From Alphaproteobacteria bacterium (lineage in GTDB: Bacteria; Pseudomonadota; Alphaproteobacteria; Rhodobacterales; Rhodobacteraceae): DNA of 38,732 bases. The stretch covers positions 1 through 38,732 of the forward strand of contig JAUIAS010000030.1 of NCBI GenBank assembly GCA_030425395.1, in the 5' to 3' direction. The notes below the pieces were generated by a model. That model searched no databases. It saw nothing but the letters and a program-made list of their open reading frames with translations, and had not been told where the DNA came from. Positions 23,102 through 29,842 of this stretch are shown piece after piece. The stretch's first letter is position 1, and each line of letters opens with the position of its first letter. Position numbers and translations under genes: made by a program.

Positions 23102-24726
23102 ATCAGATTGAGTCGTCCGCCAAATACCGTTCCAAGAACGGGTACATCCTTGAGAGCATCCGGGGCAACCTCCGTCGGGTCTTCGCCCAGCACTGCGAAA
23201 TCGGCTTTCTTGCCGGTCTCAATGCTGCCGATTTCGTCATCGAGCTTCAGCGTATAGGCTGCACCAAGGGTGATGGCATAAAGCGCCTCTTGAACAGTAA
23301 TGCACTGCGCGGCCCCCAGAACGCGCCCGGTCATTGTTTGCCGGTTGACGGCGCACCATGCGGTGAACAGCGGGCCCATGGGAGTGACGGGCGCATCCGA
23401 ATGGATTGCCACGCGGGCACCTTCGTCCAGTGCGCTACGCACTGCGTCCATCCGTTGTGCACGGTCTTCGCCAATGGTCAGCGCGGCGTGTTGATCCCCA
23501 AAGAACCAGATGTGGTTTGAGAAAATGTTCACACACACGCCAAGTGATGCCGCCTTGCGGAACTGGTCGCTGCCCATCATCTGGCAGTGTTGCAGTACAT
23601 GGCGCGCTTCGCCCCATGGATGCTTGCGGGCAGCGGCTTCAAGTGCGTCCAAAGTGACCGCGGACGCCTCGTCCCCGTTAACGTGCAAGTGCATCTGCAC
23701 ACCTGCGCGCTGCATTGCCTCGCAGATGTCAAAAATGGTTTCCGGCGGTGTGTTCCAGATTCCGTTGGGTTGTCCGCCGACATATCCCGGCCATTTGACC
23801 CGCGCGGTCCAGCCCTGGATTGATCCGTCCGTCATGACCTTGACCGCACCAAGGCGTAATTTGTCCGTTGATTTCGCCTTGAGGTTCAAGGCACGTTCCG
23901 CCATCTGGGTGGGATCAAACCCAACTGTGCCAAGGGCGGGTACGATTCTGACGTGGAAATCGTCGGCTCCTGTAACCTCGAGCAAGGCACCAAGGTCGGC
24001 ATCTTCCATCGAGGAATATAGATCAGTGACCGTGGTGACGCCGGCGTGTTTGCACACGTCTCCGTAAGCCCGGATCGACGAGGGTTTCTGTGACAACCCG
24101 CGAAAATCTACGCCAAGCCGTCGCATGACCGGGAACATTGCGGCCATCTCCTGCAATTCACCGGTAGGGTTGCCGTCGGGCCCCTTTACAACGCCTTCCG
24201 CGTTGGTTTCGCGGGTATATCCGGCCAGTTCAAGAGCCGCAGAATTCACGCACATCAGATGAAAGTTCGAGAACATGATCGCGATGGGCCGTGTCGTGCT
24301 GATCTGATCCAGATGCTTGTGGCTCAATCGTTCGGAGCTAAGGAAAATTGGGTCGAGCCCCCAGCCAAAGATCGGCTCATCCTCTGCCAGCCCTTTTTCG
24401 AATTCTATCAGTCGCGCGATGACCGCGTCGATATCTTGCATGCCTTTATGCAGGCGGCCCTGCGGGTCGATCCGGTCATGGAACCCGCAATAGGCGTGGT
24501 CCCACATTGCGCCTGCCATCATATGTGCATGGCCTTCGACAAAACCCGGCATCAGGACCGCATGGGACAGACTGTCGTCATGGGTGACTTTTCCCCATTG
24601 GTCCGCGCAATCACGTCCACCAACTGCCAGAATGCGACCGTCGCGCACCGCGACATGGGTCGCTTCGGTCCGGGTGGGATCCATTGTGATGATCTTCTTG
24701 GCGGCGAAAACGGTGATATCGGTCAT
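23098..24726 (-). CDS. Metal-dependent amidohydrolase, YtcJ-like
   Basis: A 542-aa amidohydrolase of the COG1574 (YtcJ-like) group. The N-terminal beta-sandwich part begins FAAKKIITMDPTRTEATHVAV, and the metal-binding HxH is in GFVEGHAHMM (His 66 and 68). Further family segments are KVMTDGSIQGWTA, QMHLHVNGDEA, HVLQHCQMM, VAIHSDAPVTPMGPLFTAWCAVNRQ (metal Asp) and the C-terminal GSIETGKKADFAVLGEDP that returns to the sandwich. No signal peptide, so cytosolic. The substrate is unknown; relatives act on amides, formamides or exoenzyme substrates. It is first in a two-gene operon with the COG0523 GTPase, and a palindrome lies 58 nt upstream. Confidence 0.88.
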   Translation of the reverse strand: MTDITVFAAKKIITMDPTRTEATHVAVRDGRILAVGGRDCADQWGKVTHDDSLSHAVLMPGFVEGHAHMMAGAMWDHAYCGFHDRIDPQGRLHKGMQDIDAVIARLIEFEKGLAEDEPIFGWGLDPIFLSSERLSHKHLDQISTTRPIAIMFSNFHLMCVNSAALELAGYTRETNAEGVVKGPDGNPTGELQEMAAMFPVMRRLGVDFRGLSQKPSSIRAYGDVCKHAGVTTVTDLYSSMEDADLGALLEVTGADDFHVRIVPALGTVGFDPTQMAERALNLKAKSTDKLRLGAVKVMTDGSIQGWTARVKWPGYVGGQPNGIWNTPPETIFDICEAMQRAGVQMHLHVNGDEASAVTLDALEAAARKHPWGEARHVLQHCQMMGSDQFRKAASLGVCVNIFSNHIWFFGDQHAALTIGEDRAQRMDAVRSALDEGARVAIHSDAPVTPMGPLFTAWCAVNRQTMTGRVLGAAQCITVQEALYAITLGAAYTLKLDDEIGSIETGKKADFAVLGEDPTEVAPDALKDVPVLGTVFGGRLNLI

Positions 24727-24783
24727 GGGCTTCTCCCTGTGCTGATCAAGCGGTAACGCAGGTTAGAAGATTGGGAAAATGGA

Positions 24784-24799
24784 TTTACTGTGCAGTAAA
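24784..24799 (-). promoter_or_regulatory. 16-bp palindrome, likely operator
   Basis: TTTACTG-tg-CAGTAAA is a 7-2-7 dyad of the kind bound by TetR-type repressors. It is 58 nt upstream of the amidohydrolase start and just downstream of a TTGACC (24818-24813, minus) that could be the -35 element, so a bound protein would block transcription. No TetR gene is in the window. Confidence 0.55.
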
Positions 24800-24841
24800 C
24801 ATCGAAAAAATGGGTCAATTGCGCACCTAAACGTGCCCTGG

Positions 24842-24878
24842 CAAAGAAAACGGGCGCACCGTGCTTCCGGCGCGCCCG
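24842..24878 (-). terminator. Intrinsic terminator of the iron-binding protein gene
   Basis: On the minus strand a 10-bp stem (CGGGCGCGCC/GGTGCGCCCG, one wobble) with an 8-nt loop is followed by TTTTCTTT. It lies 20 nt past the stop codon. Confidence 0.88.
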
Positions 24879-24898
24879 AGATTTACCGACCCGGGTGA

Positions 24899-25912
24899 TT
24901 ATTCCCAGCCAACCTGATCAAAGATGCGCTGGGCAGCGGGCAGGTTTTCAGCGACTTTGGCAAGGTTTACGCTGTCGGCCTTGAACTCTCCCATTGCGGC
25001 TACGGGGGCAGCCAGCGCGACGCCTTCGACGACGGGGTATTCGTCGTTACCGTCTGAGAAGTATTTTTGCGCCTGTTCAGACACCAGGTATTCAAGGAAC
25101 CGGATCGCATTGTCGCGGTTCGGCGCATGGGCTGCGATGCCGCCACCGGACAGGTTCATGTGCGCGCCATGCCCGTCCTGATCCGGGAACACCCATCCGA
25201 TCATATCAATATCAGAGGATACCCCGCGCACGTCTTGGCGCATTGCGCGTGCAAAGTAGTAGGTATTGGAGACGGACACTTCGCATTCACCTGACACGAT
25301 TCCACGGAGCTGATCGGTGTCGCCGCCTTGAGGCGCGCGCGCCATGTTGTCGACGACTCCAGCGGCCCACGCCTTGGCACCGTCTTCTCCCATGTGTTCG
25401 ATCATCGCGGCAAGAAGGGTCTGGTTATACACGTTGCTGGACGACCGGATGCAGAGCTTGTCCTTGTAGGCGGGGTCGGCGAGGTCAGCATAGGTTTGGG
25501 GCGGATTGGTCACCGTTTCCTTGTTGTAAAAGATCACGCGTGCGCGCTGCGAGAAGCCGAACCAGAAATTATCCTCGTCCTGCAGGTTGGCGGGAATGCG
25601 TGCCTCCAGCGTCGGATTCTCGATCGCCTGCAGAAGGCCCAGATCCTTGGCGCGTTTGAGGCGCGAAGTATCCACCGTCAGGAACACGTCAGCGGGGCTG
25701 TTTGCGCCTTCGGCTCGCAGTCGTGCCGCCAGTTCATCGGCCTTGCCTTCGATTCGGTTGATTGTGATCCCGGTTGCATCCTCGAAATCCGAATAGAGGC
25801 GTTCGTCGGTGTCATAATGACGGGCGGAGTAAAGATTCAGTTCGCCATCGGCAAAGGCGGGAAGGGCGACCAGTGCACCGACGGCGGTTGCGATCCATGC
25901 GGAGGGTTTCAT
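24899..25912 (-). CDS. Ferric iron ABC transporter substrate-binding protein
   Basis: A 337-aa periplasmic binding protein of the FbpA/FutA type. A signal peptide ending LVALPAFA is at residues 1-21. The mature part starts GELNLYSARHYDTDERLY, with the His-Tyr region used for iron in several FutA-like proteins. The paired tyrosines that bind Fe(III) are in VSVSNTYYFARAM. Other typical segments are PADVFLTVDTSRLKRAKDLGLLQ, FWFGFSQRARVIFYNK and FLEYLVSEQAQKYF. The start at 25912 follows AAAGGATACTCGC; the longer frame upstream is promoter DNA. It is probably partner of the permease at 20536-22212. Two iron-box-like sites lie upstream and a terminator follows. Confidence 0.93.
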   Translation of the reverse strand: MKPSAWIATAVGALVALPAFADGELNLYSARHYDTDERLYSDFEDATGITINRIEGKADELAARLRAEGANSPADVFLTVDTSRLKRAKDLGLLQAIENPTLEARIPANLQDEDNFWFGFSQRARVIFYNKETVTNPPQTYADLADPAYKDKLCIRSSSNVYNQTLLAAMIEHMGEDGAKAWAAGVVDNMARAPQGGDTDQLRGIVSGECEVSVSNTYYFARAMRQDVRGVSSDIDMIGWVFPDQDGHGAHMNLSGGGIAAHAPNRDNAIRFLEYLVSEQAQKYFSDGNDEYPVVEGVALAAPVAAMGEFKADSVNLAKVAENLPAAQRIFDQVGWE

Positions 25913-25943
25913 GCGAGTATCCTTTTCCTTGTTTGAATATTCC

Positions 25944-26009
25944 CGACTTAAATAATCAGATAAAGAAGTCGCCGTGAATCGGCAACCCATTTCCTGACAA
26001 AATAAATCA
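25944..26009 (-). promoter_or_regulatory. Two TGA-N9-TCA-like iron boxes
   Basis: TGACAAAATAAATCA (25995-26009) fits TGA-N9-TCA exactly and is AT-rich inside. CGACTTAAATAATCA (25944-25958) fits with one mismatch. Both lie upstream of the iron-binding protein gene (start 25912). TGA-N9-TCA is the iron-responsive box attributed to RirA in alphaproteobacteria; assignment to this regulator is inference. Confidence 0.5.
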
Positions 26010-26059
26010 GAAACCTTGTACTGACGGCTTACGTGCAAGAAATTGAGGGCCAAAACGCG

Positions 26060-26086
26060 AAAAACCGCGCCCTGGGGCGCGGTTTT
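26060..26086 (-). terminator. Bidirectional hairpin terminator after rpmJ
   Basis: CCGCGCC and GGCGCGG with a 4-nt loop, flanked by AAAAA on one side and TTTT on the other, about 25 nt past the rpmJ stop on the minus strand. Confidence 0.85.
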
Positions 26087-26111
26087 CACGAATGTCGTTT
26101 CAAGTCAGGGA

Positions 26112-26237
26112 TTAACCCTGGCGTGCCTTGAACCGGCGCTGCGTCTTGTTGATGACGTAAACGCGGCCTTTACGGCGCACAACCCGGCAGTCACGGTGCC
26201 GGTTCTTGAGCGAACGGAGCGAGTTACGGACCTTCAT
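26112..26237 (-). CDS. rpmJ: 50S ribosomal protein L36
   Basis: A 41-aa, very basic protein that binds 23S rRNA in the large subunit. It reads [17 protein letters not shown], then [23 protein letters not shown], the alphaproteobacterial long form of L36. Only one Cys and His residues remain, so this is the form without the complete C-x2-C-x12-C-x4-H zinc site. The start is supported by GGAGAAGGCC. It is followed by a strong terminator. The tRNA-Val gene lies 68 nt upstream on the same strand. Confidence 0.96.
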   Translation of the reverse strand: MKVRNSLRSLKNRHRDCRVVRRKGRVYVINKTQRRFKARQG

Positions 26238-26305
26238 GGCCTTCTCCTGTGCCTGTGGCGCGGGCCAGCGCCGATTTAGCGGGTCCCCGAAGGGAAGTGA
26301 ATTCA

Positions 26306-26380
<75 letters not shown>

Positions 26381-26443
26381 ATGAATCCCGACACGCAACC
26401 CGCACCCAATAAAAGGGGCGCGGAAATCCGCGCCGGTGAGCGG

Positions 26444-26472
26444 TCTATAAAAGGAGTCGCGGGAGGGATCAA
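26444..26472 (-). promoter_or_regulatory. Sigma-70 promoter of tRNA-Val
   Basis: On the minus strand TTGATC (26472-26467) and TATAGA (26449-26444) are exactly 17 nt apart, near consensus. The transcript would pass a 7-bp hairpin (GGCGCGG/CCGCGCC, 26417-26434) before the tRNA. Confidence 0.7.
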
Positions 26473-26530
26473 GGGGTTTTGGCAAAGTGATTTTACGCGC
26501 TATGATTACCTCACCTGAGGCGGAGATATC

Positions 26531-27391
26531 ATGAACAACCAAGCCTTTTCGACGTTCGAGCCGGCGCAGCTTGCGTCCAGCGTGGTATTTGCGTCTCCGC
26601 ATAGCGGATCGGAATATACAGCAGAGTTCATGGCCCAGACGATTCTGGACCCTTTGGCGATTCGGTCGTCGGAAGATGCCTTTGTGGATCAGCTCTTTTT
26701 TTCGGCTCGGGAATTCGGAGCCCCTTTGCTGGCGGCCCGTGCGCCGCGCGCGTTTCTTGACCTCAACCGCAGCCCGGAAGAACTGGATCCGGCGCTGATC
26801 GAAGGGGTGCGCCGTCAGGGGCACAATCCCCGTGTTGCCTCGGGTTTGGGCGTGGTGCCGCGGGTGGTGTCCAATGGCCGTGCGATTTATCTGGGAAAAC
26901 TGTCCATGGCAGAAGCGCGCCGCCGCATCGACGCGTATTGGCGCCCGTACCATGATGAACTTGCCCGGCTTCTGGAGTCGTCGCGCCGCCGGTTCGGGCG
27001 CGCTATTCTGGTGGATTGTCATTCCATGCCGCATGAGGCGATGGACGGTGTGTCACGCAGTGCCGCACGTCGGCCAGACATTGTGTTGGGTGACAGGTTC
27101 GGTGCTGCCGCAGGGGCGGATGTTGTCGACCGGATCGAAGCCGCGTTTGAACGGGCTGGCTTTGTCGTGGCGCGTAATGCCCCCTTTGCCGGAGCGTATA
27201 TCACGCAGGCCTATGGCAGACCGTCCCGGCAGCAGCACGCTATTCAGGTTGAGATTGATCGCAGCATCTATATGGACGAACGCGCCGTTCAGCCCAACAG
27301 CCGCTTTGAAGAGGTGCGCGGCCTTCTGCGGGGTGTCGTGGCGGAAATTGCCGCCATCGGATACGAGGATCTCTCGCTCGCGGCTGAATGA
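26531..27391 (+). CDS. N-formylglutamate amidohydrolase family protein
   Basis: A 286-aa member of the FGase (N-formylglutamate amidohydrolase) family, which cleaves formyl-glutamate in histidine breakdown; many proteobacterial members have unassigned substrates. The family marks are VVFASPHSGSEYTAEF near residue 19 (metal-binding His), ARAPRAFLDLNRSPEELDP, ILVDCHSMPHEA (second metal site) and NAPFAGAYITQAYGRPSRQQHAIQVEIDRSIYMD. No hut genes lie next to it, so the hutG role is not established. Start: ATG after GAGGCGGAGATATC. It ends 2 nt from the convergent end of dinB. Confidence 0.88.
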   Translation: MNNQAFSTFEPAQLASSVVFASPHSGSEYTAEFMAQTILDPLAIRSSEDAFVDQLFFSAREFGAPLLAARAPRAFLDLNRSPEELDPALIEGVRRQGHNPRVASGLGVVPRVVSNGRAIYLGKLSMAEARRRIDAYWRPYHDELARLLESSRRRFGRAILVDCHSMPHEAMDGVSRSAARRPDIVLGDRFGAAAGADVVDRIEAAFERAGFVVARNAPFAGAYITQAYGRPSRQQHAIQVEIDRSIYMDERAVQPNSRFEEVRGLLRGVVAEIAAIGYEDLSLAAE

Positions 27392-27393
27392 TT

Positions 27394-28647
27394 TCAGCGC
27401 AAAGCCCGGCCTTTGATGATGGCATCCTTGCCAAATTTTTGCCGGATCTCATCTGCGGCGCGTTCGGCCTGAGCGCGGCGACGCGCATCCGGATCAAGCA
27501 AATCGCCGGTCAAGTCTGCCATGCTATCTGCGCACAGGTCTGACAGCCCAACCCCCAACAGGCGAAATGGGCCTTTGCGTTGTTCGCCTCCCATCAAGTT
27601 GCGGGCATTGCGATAGATCGTATCGGCAATCTGCGTGGCGTCGCGCAGCGAGACCCGCCGCGTAATGAGCCGATGGTCGGATTGTTTGAGCTTGAGCGTT
27701 ACGACCCGTCCGGCCAAGCCGCGCGCTTTGCATCTGGCCGAGACTTTTTCGGCCATGCGCCAGATGTGACCGTCCAGAATATCCGGGTCCGAGGTATCTT
27801 CATTGAATGTCGTTTCGTTTGAGATTGATTTGATCGGCTCATCCTGTGAAACACGGCGGCTGTCGCGCCCGCGCGCAAGGTCAAACAAGCGATCTCCCAT
27901 GGACCCAAAGCGTTCGGCCAGCGCTTGTTTGTCCCAGCGTCTGAGGTCGCAAAATGTACGAATTCCGGCTGCCTCAAGAGAGGTTGCCGCGCTGGCCCCA
28001 ACCCCCCAGATCAGATTTACGGGCTTATGTTCCAGAAACGCCTCTGTCTCTTCCTTGCCGATGACGGCAAACCCGTGCGGTTTGTCCAGATCAGAAGCGA
28101 TTTTGGCAAGAAACTTGTTGTGACTTAGCCCGATTGATCCTGTGACGCCCAGTTCCGTTTTCATGCGTCTTACCAAGTGGGCCATCATCCGCGCGGGTGC
28201 GGCACCGTGCAGGCGCTGCGTGCCGGACAGATCCAGAAAGGCTTCGTCCAGTGACAAAGGCTGGATGGCAGGTGTCAGATCCTGCATCATCTGTCGTATC
28301 TGGCGGCTGACCTCGGAATATACGTCCATTCTGGGCTTCACGATCACAGCGTCGGGGCACAGTTTGAGAGCCTTGAACATTGGCATTGCGGATCGGACGC
28401 CCCGAATGCGCGCTATATAGCAGGCGGTTGATACGACGCCCCGCCTCCCGCCACCGATGATCACGGGTTTGTCCGCCAAGTCCGGGTTGTCCCGCTTTTC
28501 CACAGAGGCATAGAACGCATCACAATCCATGTGCGCGATCGTAAGGTCGAACAGTTCAGGATGCGCAACGACGCGCGGGCTGTTACACGCGGGGCACCGG
28601 CGTCCGGTTTCAAACGGTTCAAGGCAATCGCGGCACAGGGCGGGCAC
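27394..28647 (-). CDS. dinB: DNA polymerase IV with N-terminal zinc finger
   Basis: A 417-aa Y-family translesion polymerase. A zinc finger precedes the polymerase: Cys 5, 8, 18 and 21 in a CxxC-x9-CxxC pattern, then HPELFDLTIAHMDCDAFYASVE, where catalysis begins. Other polymerase motifs are KPVIIGGGRRGVVSTACYIAR, the catalytic PLSLDEAFLD (Asp-Glu), GSIGLSHNKFLAKIASDLDKP and the helix-hairpin-helix LIWGVGASAATSLEAAGI. The little finger follows to KGRALR. This N-terminal finger is common in Rhodobacteraceae DinB as I recall it. The GTG start at 28647 has a weak ribosome binding site; the frame upstream is non-coding-like and includes a 16-bp tandem repeat. No LexA-type GTTC-N7-GTTC site is visible. 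Confidence 0.92.
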   Translation of the reverse strand: MPALCRDCLEPFETGRRCPACNSPRVVAHPELFDLTIAHMDCDAFYASVEKRDNPDLADKPVIIGGGRRGVVSTACYIARIRGVRSAMPMFKALKLCPDAVIVKPRMDVYSEVSRQIRQMMQDLTPAIQPLSLDEAFLDLSGTQRLHGAAPARMMAHLVRRMKTELGVTGSIGLSHNKFLAKIASDLDKPHGFAVIGKEETEAFLEHKPVNLIWGVGASAATSLEAAGIRTFCDLRRWDKQALAERFGSMGDRLFDLARGRDSRRVSQDEPIKSISNETTFNEDTSDPDILDGHIWRMAEKVSARCKARGLAGRVVTLKLKQSDHRLITRRVSLRDATQIADTIYRNARNLMGGEQRKGPFRLLGVGLSDLCADSMADLTGDLLDPDARRRAQAERAADEIRQKFGKDAIIKGRALR

Positions 28648-28710
28648 GGCAGGTCTTTGCTGTGAGGTCAGGGATGCATCAGTGTAACGGGCAACCGGAT
28701 CCAAAGACAA

Positions 28711-28742
28711 CGATGCAATAGACGGGCGATGCAATAGACGGG
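28711..28742 (-). repeat. Perfect 16-bp tandem duplication upstream of dinB
   Basis: CGATGCAATAGACGGG occurs twice in direct succession, 64 nt before the dinB start codon. It is either a recent slippage duplication or a doubled regulatory site. Confidence 0.75.
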
Positions 28743-28774
28743 CGCATTTGGAAAAGTTGCATCCGACATAAAGG

Positions 28775-28799
28775 CCCCCCGCACCTGAAGGGCGGGGGG
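28775..28799 (-). terminator. GC-rich hairpin downstream of pyrF
   Basis: CCCCCCGC and GCGGGGGG form an 8-bp stem with a 9-nt loop; on minus it is followed by CCTTTA, a poor T-tract. It lies about 140 nt past the pyrF stop and before dinB. Confidence 0.5.
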
Positions 28800-28939
28800 A
28801 GGTAACGAACCACAGGAAGAGAAAAGGTCCGTCGGGGAGTAACTCTCCACCAGTTTTGCCGATCCCGACTGTTTTACAAAGCGTAAATCCCAAACACTTG
28901 ATACATGACTAAATGTTGTGCCTTTGCAGGCACATTCCT

Positions 28940-29635
28940 TCAGGTTGAGGAGATCTCTGCCTGAACAGCGCGGGCAGCGGCGGCAGGATCGTTGACCGAC
29001 CAGATCGGACGCCCAACGACGATGTGATCGGCTCCGTCTGCAATTGCCTGTGCCGGTGTTGCAACGCGTTTCTGATCCCCAAGTGCGGCACCCGCTGGCC
29101 GGACCCCCGGCGTTACGATCAAACGTCCTGTCGCCTCGGGTAAGGCGCGAATGCGCGCAGCTTCTTGAGGGGAGGCGATGACGCCGTCGGCCCCTGCTTC
29201 AAAGGCCCGCCCGGCCCGTTCTGTGACCAGGTCCGCGATGTCGCCGTCGCGGATCATGGCCGCATCCAGATCGGATCGGTCGAGGGAGGTCAGGATAGTG
29301 ACGGCAAGGATCTTGAGATCGCTTCCGGAAGCGCCCTGTTTGGCCGCACGCACCACATTGGGATCGCCATGAACCGTCAAAAAGTCCAGATCGAACTGGG
29401 CAAGGCCGCGCACAGCGTTTTCAACGGTGGCCCCAATGTCGAACAGCTTCATGTCCAGAAACACTCGCTTGCCCAGCTCTTGCTTGAGCTCGTTGGCGAG
29501 GGCGAGACCGCCTCCTGTCAGCATGCCGAGGCCGATTTTGTAAAAGCTGACCTCGTCCCCCAGTCGTTCAACCAGCCGCATGCCTTCAATCGCATTGGGC
29601 ACATCCAGTGCCACGATCAATTGATCCTGTCCCAT
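28940..29635 (-). CDS. pyrF: Orotidine 5'-phosphate decarboxylase
   Basis: A 231-aa TIM-barrel enzyme that converts OMP to UMP, the last step of de novo pyrimidine synthesis. The first strand is LIVALDVPNAIEGMRLVERL. The catalytic Asp-Lys-Asp array is in FLDMKLFDIGATVENAV (about residue 60), followed by DFLTVHGDPNVVRAA, ILAVTILTSLD, GVIASPQEAARIR and the phosphate-binding VTPGVRP ... ADHIVVGRPIW at the end. The ATG at 29635 has AAAGGAACAGT upstream; the open frame continuing further upstream is the control region shared with clpB. Confidence 0.97.
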   Translation of the reverse strand: MGQDQLIVALDVPNAIEGMRLVERLGDEVSFYKIGLGMLTGGGLALANELKQELGKRVFLDMKLFDIGATVENAVRGLAQFDLDFLTVHGDPNVVRAAKQGASGSDLKILAVTILTSLDRSDLDAAMIRDGDIADLVTERAGRAFEAGADGVIASPQEAARIRALPEATGRLIVTPGVRPAGAALGDQKRVATPAQAIADGADHIVVGRPIWSVNDPAAAARAVQAEISST

Positions 29636-29737
29636 ACTGTTCCTTTCGCTACCTGGCCGCCTGATACGTGACACCGCAAGCCCGGGCAAGGCGGGCGAAT
29701 CCGATGAGAAAACAGACGCAGATTTTTGAGTGTGACA

Positions 29738-29766
29738 CTTGCGCAACGGTTCCTGTCTCCCCATCT
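29738..29766 (+). promoter_or_regulatory. Sigma-32 (RpoH) promoter of clpB
   Basis: CTTGCGC (29738-29744), a 15-nt spacer and CCCATCT (29760-29766) match the heat-shock consensus, with the same spacer length and -10 sequence as the hsp20 promoter. The leader is about 70 nt. Confidence 0.75.
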
Positions 29767-29842
29767 TGGTGATGAGGCCCGAACAGCCATGTGCCGCAAA
29801 GCGGGCGTGGCAAAAATCGGGTGCTAACGAAGGAGAAGAACG

